A stretch of 37,811 nt of DNA from JBFYKJ01 sp041306005 (lineage in GTDB: Archaea; Altiarchaeota; Altiarchaeia; JAFGQM01): contig JBFYKJ010000080.1 in NCBI GenBank assembly GCA_041306005.1, positions 1-37,811 on the forward strand. The letters are read 5' to 3'. The notes beneath the pieces are model-generated. The model saw only the letters and a list, made by a program, of their open reading frames with translations, searched no databases and was not told the DNA's origin. Of the stretch, positions 16,201-22,535 are shown in pieces; within the stretch, counting starts at the first letter, position 1, and each line of letters begins with the position of its first letter. The position numbers and the translations under genes are program-made.

Positions 16201-19178
16201 CACGTGTCCACGTCGTCGGTGAGCCACCCCTGCGCACACTCCGCATAAACGTATATTTGGTAATCGCCGCTTTCGAGCGTCAAGGAGAAATATCCGAGGG
16301 CGTTGGCCGTCGTATACGTGAGGTAGTTGCCCGAGCAGTCGTATACCAGGAGCTCAGTCTCGGCAACCGGGTCGCCGTTGAGGTCCAGGACGTAGCCGTA
16401 CACCTCGACATAAGTCGTCACTTGGATATCGCCAAAGCTGTAATAGTTCGGCTGGTAGTCATAGCACTCCTGGCCGCCGACCAGGAAGCCGTATATGTAC
16501 CCGCCCGACTCTATCTCAAACTTGTACTGGCCTGCCAGGGCATCGAGCGTGAAGTTGCCGTTGGCGTCCGTAGTGTCAGAGGTGACCAGCGCGCCGGCGC
16601 AGGTGCGGAACCTTGCTATCGCTCCCTGGACTGGCTGCGAGTTCTGGTTTATCACCCTGCCGGTCACGACTGCCTGCGTGGCGATCTGTATTATGCCAAG
16701 ATTGTGCGTGCCCGGCGTGAATAGGCTGCACGCGTATGCGTAAACGTCGCCGTTATAGACTACCTCGAGCTCGTAATTGCCCGCGAGGGTCGAGAGGCTG
16801 AAGCTGCCGAAGCCCGAGGTCGTTGTGGAGGCCGCTACGCTGCCGTCACAGTACCTGAGCCGCACTACGGCGCCGGAAAGCGGCGAGCCGTCCTCGTCCT
16901 GCACTATGCCCGTCACCGTGGCTTTGGTCGTAATCTCATAGTTTTTCTCGTAATCATCCGGTGGATGGAATGATTCGCATACGTCCGAGATGTGCGTGAA
17001 GCCCCCATAAACTATCTTAACCTTGTAGCTCCCAGCCAGCGCATGGGCAGAATAGTCCCCGTAGCTATCCGTGGTGTCCGAATCTTCCAGGTTCCCGGAG
17101 CAATCCTCGAGCCTTACCGTCGCGCCGGGCACGGGGTTCCCGTCCTCGTTTATTATGTTGCCGTACACTACGGAATCTATGCGTATCTGGAAGTTTTTCT
17201 CGTAGGAGCCGGAGAGATAAGTCGGGCATGTGCCCGTGATGTAAGAAACGCTGTTATAGGTGATCTTTACCTTGTAGCTACCGGGCGCGGCAGTGATCGA
17301 GTAATCGCCATACGAGTCCGTGTAATCGTAGGCCACCTGGTTGTTGCTGCAGTCGAGCAGTGCTACCTTAGCGTTGTAGACTGGATTCTCATATTCGTCT
17401 AGGATGTTGCCGTAGACGTTAGTCGGCGAGTTGCACGCCCCACCTGAGCACCCATAGGCGCATGACTGCTGGTCGGTATATGCGTCGAACGTGCAGGATG
17501 ATGACCCCGAACAGGTGTATGTCACATACGCCCGCGTGCTTGAGTCAAGGCAGGTCCAGTAGTTGTACGTGTTGCAGTCGACGACAGTCGAGGTGCTGTA
17601 GGTGCAATCGTAGCTGCTGCAGTAGTAATTCCGGTATTTCACGTAGTCGCCGCTACAATAATAGTAGTCGGATGCGCAGTCGCTGTCGCTGTCGCATTCG
17701 TAGCCGCAGGGGTTGGTGGGCTGGAAGTTAGTGTTGTAGCAATAGCCGTTGCAGTAGTAAGGATTGCTGGAGGGGCAGCAATAGGCGGTGCCGCTGACGC
17801 AGTTGAGGTGGTTCGTGGCACTGCTGCACGCCACGTATGTGCCGCCGCAGTATTGCGCGCGGTCGCACTGTGCAGAAGTCCAGCACCCGCCCGCCCTGTC
17901 GCAGTAAAACGGGTTTGTGGTCGTCGGGCAGCACCAAGCAGTCCCGCTCCCATAGCAGTTCAGGGTGTAGCCCGACCCGCATGAATAGCAGGTGTTCGAG
18001 CACGGGTAGTACCCGGAAGAGCACGAGGCGGTGTGGCAATAGCACGTCTTCTTGTAGTCCGACCCGCCGGAGTTGCAGCCTGCGGTGCTTGTGCAAGTGC
18101 CGCTTTCATAGCAATAGTCGTAGCCGTTGTAAACCGAATAGCTGCAGCCCCCAACTGTCCCGGAGCACGACGGCGTGCACGAGGCGGACCGGCCGTAGGG
18201 GTTGCAGCCCCCGTTAGCATTGAAATAGCAGGACACAGACGTGATGCTCTCGATGCCGACTTCGCTATCCCTGCCTTCTGCACCTTCGATGGAGGGGATA
18301 GCGGTTTCAGGGGCGGACGCAGTCTCTGCAAGCACGGCCGGGACTCTATAAGATTCAGAGCCGTTGCCCTCCGCGGCGTCGGCCGCAACGACCTGGTCAC
18401 CGTCAAGGCCCTGTTCGTTCACAATGCCTTGCGCATCAACAGTACCATTGGCCGTCAGATTCAGCCCAAACTCTATCGAGTCGGGGTTCTTCTCCCATCG
18501 GGTCTCGTTGGCTGGGATGAACGTCTCGTTTATCAGTGTAAGCGGGAACGCGTCCGGGTTGCGCCTCTTGGTTTCGCCAGCTGGCAGCAGGCGTGCAGTG
18601 AGAGGCGCGTAAGCCCGGGCGCCTATCCCCGACCCGGTTGCAGTCAAGTTGTCGGGCGACGGCAGGGCGCTGAGGCCCTCGCCGATTAGGCCCCTGCTCG
18701 ACCCGTTCACAGGCCCGCGTGCTGAGATGTCCAGTTCAAGCGTCACTTCCCTTGGCCCGGATGGCTGGCCGTTTGCGTTCACCGCGCCGCCGGATGCGCC
18801 GGCCGGTGCGATATTTGCCCTTATTCGAGTCCCGACCTCATTCGGCCGGACGCCGTTTTTGAACGCAGAAGGCACACTACCGTTAAGCCCGTTAGATTGC
18901 CCTTTGGCATTATTCTTAATATCAAGCCCCCGAGGTTGCGAAGAATCGTCAAGCCCGTTGGGCCAGTTGGCTTCATCAAGCCAGCCCGGCAGCGCATTGC
19001 CATTCCTGGTCTTGGTACCTTTATCTGTCGGCTGGCTACTGTTATCAGTTATTTCCAGCGGCGTTGCCAGGGTGCTGCCGCATAGGGACACTATGACTAA
19101 AAGCGAAAGCAGGGAGTTAAGCGCCTTTTGTCGGCCGGGCCATTTGCCCATTCCCGTTGTTTGCCCAAGCGGCTTCAT
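13260..19178 (-). CDS. Secreted polymorphic-toxin-like protein with nuclease-like C-terminal tip
   Basis: A 1972-aa protein. Start ATG 19178 has GAGGT just upstream, 7 nt after the previous stop; MGKW at residue 10 is an alternative. Order: signal peptide (hydrophobic LLSLLVIVSLCGSTLA, to about 39); Pro/Gly/Asn linker; Tyr/Cys-rich region about 313-583; five tandem carboxypeptidase-regulatory-like repeats about 585-1010 (VYGNIL-, VYGNII-, VTGIVQ-, VTGRVI-, VYGYVL-), each with a central Cys; a sixth copy near 1330-1396; a TSP3-like DxDxDGxxD loop near 1410; and a Gly-rich helical region with GYVQGYVAGYVLEQ and GAGAVKNLLTG, typical of pre-toxin regions. The last about 130 residues hold GWEHI (His1891), NHHNE (1896-1900), LRDGRT, KEIKVVV and a terminal TAYP, a BECR-type RNase toxin pattern. 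The nuclease assignment rests on motif recall; the target is unknown. Confidence 0.75.
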   Translation of the reverse strand: MKPLGQTTGMGKWPGRQKALNSLLSLLVIVSLCGSTLATPLEITDNSSQPTDKGTKTRNGNALPGWLDEANWPNGLDDSSQPRGLDIKNNAKGQSNGLNGSVPSAFKNGVRPNEVGTRIRANIAPAGASGGAVNANGQPSGPREVTLELDISARGPVNGSSRGLIGEGLSALPSPDNLTATGSGIGARAYAPLTARLLPAGETKRRNPDAFPLTLINETFIPANETRWEKNPDSIEFGLNLTANGTVDAQGIVNEQGLDGDQVVAADAAEGNGSESYRVPAVLAETASAPETAIPSIEGAEGRDSEVGIESITSVSCYFNANGGCNPYGRSASCTPSCSGTVGGCSYSVYNGYDYCYESGTCTSTAGCNSGGSDYKKTCYCHTASCSSGYYPCSNTCYSCGSGYTLNCYGSGTAWCCPTTTNPFYCDRAGGCWTSAQCDRAQYCGGTYVACSSATNHLNCVSGTAYCCPSSNPYYCNGYCYNTNFQPTNPCGYECDSDSDCASDYYYCSGDYVKYRNYYCSSYDCTYSTSTVVDCNTYNYWTCLDSSTRAYVTYTCSGSSSCTFDAYTDQQSCAYGCSGGACNSPTNVYGNILDEYENPVYNAKVALLDCSNNQVAYDYTDSYGDYSITAAPGSYKVKITYNSVSYITGTCPTYLSGSYEKNFQIRIDSVVYGNIINEDGNPVPGATVRLEDCSGNLEDSDTTDSYGDYSAHALAGSYKVKIVYGGFTHISDVCESFHPPDDYEKNYEITTKATVTGIVQDEDGSPLSGAVVRLRYCDGSVAASTTTSGFGSFSLSTLAGNYELEVVYNGDVYAYACSLFTPGTHNLGIIQIATQAVVTGRVINQNSQPVQGAIARFRTCAGALVTSDTTDANGNFTLDALAGQYKFEIESGGYIYGFLVGGQECYDYQPNYYSFGDIQVTTYVEVYGYVLDLNGDPVAETELLVYDCSGNYLTYTTANALGYFSLTLESGDYQIYVYAECAQGWLTDDVDTCLTFTVDSYVSIELPCSSCQAAVETAVVRSGGDCYGTIRTDFDYVNTCDEEMSYDIVFKLYSPGGSVLQQQTKHGLLSLNDEDNFDIYWYPPTGGWGGNGNYKVNAAFTGTCDSGTKTLSTDLTTSISNCASTCTGYLNFRVMEDVGQGQAIRLGGARVTDGTSTCVTDGTYGECGPITVSKTTCGYTVPINVYCPDNKLCKTTSVKVDSNGDTDDVQVYCDCLANTGPSLSAYADFDYPSHDFESEFFYKGEDANFDVEVYDNNGHVASSYLTTVDTMVSQSGKVTPMKYLSTGEGAYTTKANVLGLRQMTFIPYKSGYRQIFPDFVDVYVKDYDAMRDLHVTSPDGVPLAGVLVKVDYGNNGEFYTDTNGYINLPLSRGQHNIIAYCDNGNTCGETFQIGDETVGEINVLCDCNDCDLDGYSDEFEELVETGKCNPNDTPAKAMADSMKCVDTGALRDLLGDPKLWDELNKAYGSGMTGTEFLNSIENMTYTVNVSGQSLACPLSGGVGMIVGLGAGIIQGGIDDLTFIKDCAVYAYDKLQDLGSVDDDIGSFFNSMGQLGNVDWGKEFWSFYMDKFKEGRRNWVCTVAGFDAQDKNACAHGYVQGYVAGYVLEQIASTLIGAGAVKNLLTGMGIASKFGRLAGWVMKMQAMVAKVISKIKAVITGILKIGDDIIRGTVEYLQRTDGIFAKLYNLAGDTLSIAEVAYGKMVAGAKMICKKMGVARCKAMDLADDAGEKFVQSQWDDIAEKFAYLADDVGEEAAMRAYEAIGPEAMLQFTFKAGSSQMDGLSMIILRYGDNAPDILKRAVSVTGDKFNIVADGVQKGAINLNNFDNLDQVSRLVKAWNGNPFDDLQGINKHLRVYKAKGVTLVVSEQKIDGIAVLKKGSVSDEFGWEHIVDGNHHNEIKNTLGLADNDASVKEVIEEVLRDGRTLTENADAIEITKTVTRGGMSKEIKVVVSKKAKNPGSIQTAYPYTP

Positions 19179-19185
19179 GTTACCT

Positions 19186-19887
19186 CTATGATTGCCCTGC
19201 GAGCGACTGTATTATCTCGCTTATAAGATTACTGGTTATCCGTATGCACTCCTCCATGACTGCTGGCTCGACGCCGGCCACGTCCGGCGGCCCAACCGCC
19301 TCCGACGCCGGCACTCTGTATGTTCCCTCCCCGCCTAAATTCCCCTCACCCGTTTCAACAGGCAGCGGCGGCGCAGTGTATACTATATACGGCGGCTCCG
19401 CGTATGCCTCGCCAGCAGGCTGCTGCCCCGGTTCTGGGCCCGACTCATAAATCACAGTAAGTTTCCCTTCGCCCGAGCCCGTGATGTTGCCGGAACTGAC
19501 CAATTTCGCCAGGTACAATGTCCCGTTGCCCCCATACATCTCGCTGTCGTTTAATATCTGCAGTGGTATCGAGCCGTTGGACCCGGAAAGCACCGCAAGC
19601 CCGGGGCTAGAACTAGTGTTGTTGCCTATGTTTATCTCGCCGCCATAGACAACGCCCACTTGGTCGGGCTGGGGGGTTATCGTGGCGTGTATGGTGCTGC
19701 CGTTTGGCACAATCCCCGTTCCCATACCGGGCTCGGCTGTGGTAACTGGCGCCAAGAAGAAGGAAGCCAAGAAAAGAAGGGGAACAGCATAAGTTGCAAC
19801 TCGGGCAAACGGCAAAGCTATGCGGGATTCCCCGCAACCGGCAAAACAGGCTGTTTTCAGCCTTCCCACCACCCCGTCGGAAGACAT
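19186..19887 (-). CDS. Signal-anchored extracellular hypothetical protein, first gene of the toxin operon
   Basis: A 233-aa protein with no recognised family. After about 28 residues, VATYAVPLLFLASFFLAPVTTA forms a signal peptide or anchor. The rest is extracellular, rich in Gly, Ser and Pro, with several N-glycosylation sequons (NGS, NNT, NDS, NGT, NIT). A beta-rich middle is followed by a Pro/Glu linker and a short amphipathic C-terminal helix (RITSNLISEIIQSLAG). The stop lies 7 nt before the toxin ATG, so the two are co-transcribed. A YRVPA string occurs both here (TYRVPASEA) and in the toxin N-terminal linker (SYRVPAVLA), which may mark a shared segment. A role in anchoring or export of the toxin is possible but only inferred from position. 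Confidence 0.65.
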   Translation of the reverse strand: MSSDGVVGRLKTACFAGCGESRIALPFARVATYAVPLLFLASFFLAPVTTAEPGMGTGIVPNGSTIHATITPQPDQVGVVYGGEINIGNNTSSSPGLAVLSGSNGSIPLQILNDSEMYGGNGTLYLAKLVSSGNITGSGEGKLTVIYESGPEPGQQPAGEAYAEPPYIVYTAPPLPVETGEGNLGGEGTYRVPASEAVGPPDVAGVEPAVMEECIRITSNLISEIIQSLAGQS

Positions 19888-19910
19888 CGTCGTTATTGAT
19901 GATTCAAAGG

Positions 19911-19919
19911 ATATATAGT
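19911..19919 (-). promoter_or_regulatory. TATA box of the toxin operon
   Basis: On the minus strand ACTATATAT is centred about 27 nt upstream of the ATG at 19887, the spacing expected for a leaderless or nearly leaderless archaeal transcript. A 19-bp palindrome (19934-19952) sits just upstream. Confidence 0.65.
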
Positions 19920-19933
19920 TGCTAAGACATAAT

Positions 19934-19952
19934 GTTATCGCTGGGGGATAAC
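19934..19952. promoter_or_regulatory. 19-bp hyphenated palindrome, copy 1
   Basis: GTTATC-7 nt-GATAAC, sequence GTTATCGCTGGGGGATAAC. It lies 12 nt after the HD-protein stop codon and about 15 nt upstream of the toxin-operon TATA box. A second copy, 18/19 identical when reverse-complemented, is at 30834-30852. It could be an operator for the downstream gene or a hairpin at the 3' end of the upstream gene. Confidence 0.6.
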
Positions 19953-19964
19953 CCCCTGCTTATA

Positions 19965-21038
19965 CTACGCCCCCGCCAGCGCCTTCCCCACCCTATCCTT
20001 ATACTCCTGCGGCACAAACACTTCAGTCACCTCCAGCCTCTTTATCTGTTCCTGCAGGCTCTTTGCCATGCCCGAGACTTCTGTTAATTCTCTAAGCTCC
20101 CCTTCGTCCTCGACCAGGACCGAGAACTCGAGGCGGCCGAGCTTTGTCCTGCTGACTAAGACTTGGTGCGGCTTTAACCCAGTTTCCTTGATTATCTTAT
20201 TTCGGTCAACCGAACCCTTTGTAGAGTATGCGGCCTTGTAGAGCCTTCGGTTATCTAAGAGGCCGAGTAGCTCCTTTGCGATTGCGGACTTTCCCTTAGC
20301 AAGTATTTCCAAATCCGCATCCCCCATCTTAAGCAGGTCATCGAGCCCCACAGCCCCCCTGACCTGCCCCATAGCCTCCTCGAGCATCGCGTCCGCAATC
20401 CTCACCGTGTGGTGGAAGTACACCGCCTCGTACATCTGGTTCCTGCCTATCATGAGCGCCTCGAGCGCGATGAGCCCCTTCTTCCTGAAGAAGACCTTCC
20501 CCTTCTCAAAACCGATGACGTTGACTACCCTGTCCACGTCTATGACCCCGTAGGCGACCCCGGTGTAATGGGCGTCTCTTAATAGGTAGTCCATCCGGTC
20601 GGCGTCTATCTGGGACGAGATTATCTTGCCCTCTTTCTCGCCTTGCGCGAGAGCGAGGACCTCTTTCTTATCAAAGCCGCCGTTTTCAACGGCGTCGCCC
20701 AGTGTGCCCTTGAGGAGCGTCTTCAGGTTCTCCTCGTGGTTCAGGCTAAAGCAGTTTTCAAGGGAGTGGCTGAAGGGGAGGTGCCCGGCGTCGTGGATAA
20801 GGCCCGCCATCCTGAGGGGGGCTTCCTCGAGGTCTAATCTGCGCGCGATGCGGCCTGCAAGGTGCATCGTTCCTAAAGAGTGCTCGAAGCGCGTGTGGTT
20901 CGCGCCCGGGTAGACTAGGGAGCAGAACGAGAGCTGTTTTATCCTCCGGAGGCGCTGCATGGGGGCGCTGTCGACGACTGCTAGTTCCGCTTCGGAGAGC
21001 TCTATGTCCCCGTGGATCGGGTCGCGGATGGTTTTCAT
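19965..21038 (-). CDS. HD-domain phosphohydrolase (dGTPase/SAMHD1-like)
   Basis: A 357-aa cytosolic enzyme of the HD superfamily. Metal-binding residues are visible: His53 in RFEHSLG, His82-Asp83 in GLIHDAGHLPFSH, and an Asp in the SSQIDADRMDYLLRDAHYTG block, which is characteristic of the dGTPase/SAMHD1/YdhJ-like branch. The N-terminus KTIRDPIHGDIELSEAE and the QRLRRIKQL motif are also typical of this branch, and the length fits. The likely reaction is hydrolysis of a phosphate ester or dNTP triphosphate; the substrate cannot be read from sequence. It faces a GATATAA-type TATA box at 21103-21115, about 70 nt from its ATG, within a symmetric divergent promoter. Downstream is the toxin operon on the same strand, but with its own TATA box. 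Confidence 0.85.
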   Translation of the reverse strand: MKTIRDPIHGDIELSEAELAVVDSAPMQRLRRIKQLSFCSLVYPGANHTRFEHSLGTMHLAGRIARRLDLEEAPLRMAGLIHDAGHLPFSHSLENCFSLNHEENLKTLLKGTLGDAVENGGFDKKEVLALAQGEKEGKIISSQIDADRMDYLLRDAHYTGVAYGVIDVDRVVNVIGFEKGKVFFRKKGLIALEALMIGRNQMYEAVYFHHTVRIADAMLEEAMGQVRGAVGLDDLLKMGDADLEILAKGKSAIAKELLGLLDNRRLYKAAYSTKGSVDRNKIIKETGLKPHQVLVSRTKLGRLEFSVLVEDEGELRELTEVSGMAKSLQEQIKRLEVTEVFVPQEYKDRVGKALAGA

Positions 21039-21102
21039 AGGTAATCGGAGGATGAGTAGTTCTGTAAGATGTCAGAAGCAGCCATACCGATTTTAGCCGT
21101 TC

Positions 21103-21129
21103 GGGGGATATAAGCGTTTTTATCCCGCC
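21103..21129. promoter_or_regulatory. Symmetric divergent promoter (back-to-back TATA boxes)
   Basis: GGGATATAA (21105-21113) and TTTTATCCC (21118-21126) form an inverted repeat with one mismatch around GCGT. Read on the minus strand it gives GCTTATATCCC for the HD gene; read on the plus strand it gives GCGTTTTTATCCCGCC, matching the CGCCTTTTTATCCCCC promoters in the window. A plus-strand transcript would start near 21145. The first 17 bases, GGGATATAAGCGTTTTT, recur at 24212-24228 before a FilR1 gene. Confidence 0.6.
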
Positions 21130-21144
21130 GGGGCATGAGGTCCG

Positions 21145-21360
21145 AAGCCCAAACTTGCATTTTCTCAAGTCAACAGCAAGTTGGGCACAGGTTCACTTCG
21201 TGAACCTCGTGTCAAGGGTACCGGGTCTTGTATTAGCAAGGATTTGAAGTCTTCCGCCCCATGTCTTCGGCCCTTATCTGGATTATTGTTCAGAGCGTAA
21301 AGAAAATCGAGGTTGCGCTACAAAGGGTCGTAGCGTAACTGGGAATATGCGTGAAGCGCC
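21145..21360 (+). ncRNA. Candidate structured non-coding RNA
   Basis: No protein gene is supported in the 478-nt gap 21039-21516. Downstream of a plus-strand TATA box (21114-21129) the predicted start near 21145 is followed by strong hairpins: GCCCAAACTTG (21147-21157) with CAAGTTGGGC (21177-21186), 10 bp with one bulged A; AGGTTCAC (21189-21196) with GTGAACCT (21200-21207), perfect 8 bp; TCTG/CAGA near 21278-21295; and GTTGCGCTAC (21312-21321) with GTAGCGTAAC (21330-21339), 10 bp with one G-U. No tRNA cloverleaf, SRP RNA or RNase P signature was recognised. The 3' end is a guess. Confidence 0.4.
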
Positions 21361-21384
21361 ACCGCTCACAGCTCACTTGCCCCT

Positions 21385-21400
21385 CGCCTTTTTATCCCCC
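21385..21400 (+). promoter_or_regulatory. TATA/BRE-like promoter of the NYN gene
   Basis: CGCCTTTTTATCCCCC, identical to the rpiA promoter (36026-36041) and one base off the toxin-antitoxin promoter (31826-31841). The start is predicted near 21418, leaving a leader of about 100 nt. Confidence 0.65.
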
Positions 21401-21422
21401 TAACGCAAATATCATCACTTCC

Positions 21423-21474
21423 TTATGGTGACGAACCATAAGCCCCCTCGGGCAACGTCGGTTGCGGCCGAGGG
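21423..21474 (+). promoter_or_regulatory. Two leader hairpins before the NYN gene
   Basis: TTATGGT (21423-21429) pairs with ACCATAA (21435-21441). Then CCCTCGG (21445-21451) pairs with CCGAGGG (21468-21474), enclosing GCAAC (21452-21456) and GTTGC (21461-21465) with tetraloop GTCG and a GG bulge. That is 12 bp, a very stable stem that begins close to the predicted transcription start. Confidence 0.5.
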
Positions 21475-21516
21475 TTCACTCTTTTACTGCGCCCAAAGAC
21501 TCCCGGTTCATCCCCA

Positions 21517-22218
21517 GTGGCGACGAGCAAATCCCGGGTCAGCTTCTATATTGACGGGTTTAACATATACCACAGGCTAAACGACTATCAAAAAAGAACG
21601 GGCATATGCTACAAATGGCTTGACTATAAGAGCCTTTGTAAATCCCTCCTGAAGGGAACTGAGGAACTGGGGGATATTTACTTCTTCACTGCGATATCCG
21701 ACGATTTCGGCGAGGAGTCGGTCCGCAGGCACAACCTGTATATAACCGCCCTGGAGACTGCCGGGGTCACGGTGACCAAAGGCTATTTCGCCAGGCGAAA
21801 AACCGGATGCAAGGTGGCCGGCTGCCATTACACGGGCGACCGAAGATTCCTGGACCGCGAGGAAAAACAGACGGATGTCAATATCTCGCTGCAGCTGATG
21901 GCCGATGCCGTGCAAGACAGGTACGACAAATGTTTCCTCATGTCGGGCGACAGTGATTTTGCCCCGGTCTTAAAAGCGATAATGCGGCTCTTCCCGGGGA
22001 AATTTGCAGGGCTTGTGACCCCGCCGTTTGAAAACGGCATTGTAATGCTGTATCCGATAACCCGGCTAAAGGAGGCGTGTTACCACGACAAGGCAACCAA
22101 CAAGCGGCTTATAATCAACCTTCACTTTGATATGCTTAAGGGGCATTCGTTGCCCAAAGAGATCAAGATTGCCGGGAAGCCCCCTCTTAAAATGCCTGGC
22201 GGGTATAGCGAATTTTAA
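21517..22218 (+). CDS. NYN-domain (LabA/DUF88-like) putative ribonuclease
   Basis: A 233-aa cytosolic protein. PIN-like NYN acidic residues are visible: Asp in SFYIDGFNIYHRL near residue 13, Asp in EKQTDVNISLQLMADA, and Asp in FLMSGDSDFAPVL. These form the Mg2+-binding site typical of LabA/DUF88 nucleases. A Cys/His insert (CKVAGCHYTG, about residues 89-98) could bind zinc. The start is GTG at 21517; the catalytic motif begins within 15 residues of it and no earlier start fits. A promoter (21385-21400) and a folded leader precede it, so RNA-level autoregulation is possible. A hairpin with a T-run follows the stop. The RNA target is unknown. Confidence 0.85.
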   Translation: MATSKSRVSFYIDGFNIYHRLNDYQKRTGICYKWLDYKSLCKSLLKGTEELGDIYFFTAISDDFGEESVRRHNLYITALETAGVTVTKGYFARRKTGCKVAGCHYTGDRRFLDREEKQTDVNISLQLMADAVQDRYDKCFLMSGDSDFAPVLKAIMRLFPGKFAGLVTPPFENGIVMLYPITRLKEACYHDKATNKRLIINLHFDMLKGHSLPKEIKIAGKPPLKMPGGYSEF

Positions 22219-22226
22219 ATCGGGTA

Positions 22227-22263
22227 TTCCACCGGCCGATAAATCGGTGGAAAACTGCCGATT
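22227..22263 (+). terminator. Hairpin with T-run after the NYN gene
   Basis: TTCCACCG (22227-22234) pairs perfectly with CGGTGGAA (22245-22252), loop GCCGATAAAT. CCGATTTTTACC follows, a short T-run that may end the NYN transcript and may also act as TATA-like sequence for the next ORF at 22293. Confidence 0.5.
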
Positions 22264-22292
22264 TTTACCCCGCCGGGCACTAAATATCCGCA

Positions 22293-22535
22293 ATGGAGAA
22301 CGTGACGCTGTCGCAGATACACAAGGACCTTTTGGCCGTCAGGAAGGAGCTGGAAGGGATAAAGGAGCGCATGCTCGACGCCGACAGGATAATGTCATAT
22401 GGGGATTTCGCCGCCTTCGAGGAATACAAGAAGGAGAAGGCTGAAGGAAAGCTGGCCTCCCACGAAGATTTGAAACGGGAGCTTGGGATGCCGTACATCG
22501 CCAACGTGCTTTCAGGGAGGGTGCTGTGGCTATAG
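22293..22535 (+). CDS. Orphan antitoxin-like protein with possible toxin remnant
   Basis: An 80-aa protein. Residues 1-30 (LSQIHKDLLAVRKELEGIKERM) form a coiled-coil-like helix. The middle, AAFEEYKKEKAEGKLASHEDLKRELG, resembles the C-terminal toxin-binding part of small archaeal RelB-like antitoxins, in which an EGK-x-x-S-x-EEL-K-x-ELG pattern is common. In such pairs a RelE-type toxin starts right after ELG; here the frame runs on as MPYIANVLSGRVLWL and stops. That tail has the rough look of a RelE N-terminus (MYxVxFSxxALKxL), so a deleted toxin is possible. The 3' end overlaps the convergent FilR1 gene by 6 bp. The antitoxin call is by pattern only. Confidence 0.45.
   Translation: MENVTLSQIHKDLLAVRKELEGIKERMLDADRIMSYGDFAAFEEYKKEKAEGKLASHEDLKRELGMPYIANVLSGRVLWL

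Noticed and set aside
18033..18689. 218-aa plus-strand frame opposite the toxin N-terminal region
   Set aside because: Signal peptide, stalk repeats and Shine-Dalgarno support the minus-strand gene; the opposite frame has no recognisable feature.
21177..21207. H/ACA guide RNA, because ACA follows the first stem directly
   Set aside because: No K-turn/K-loop and no clear pseudouridylation pocket could be drawn; one ACA is too little evidence.
21145..21380. tRNA gene in the 478-nt gap
   Set aside because: GGTTCAC and GGATTTGAA strings recall a T-arm, but no 5+7+5 T-arm, anticodon arm or acceptor stem can be built on either strand.
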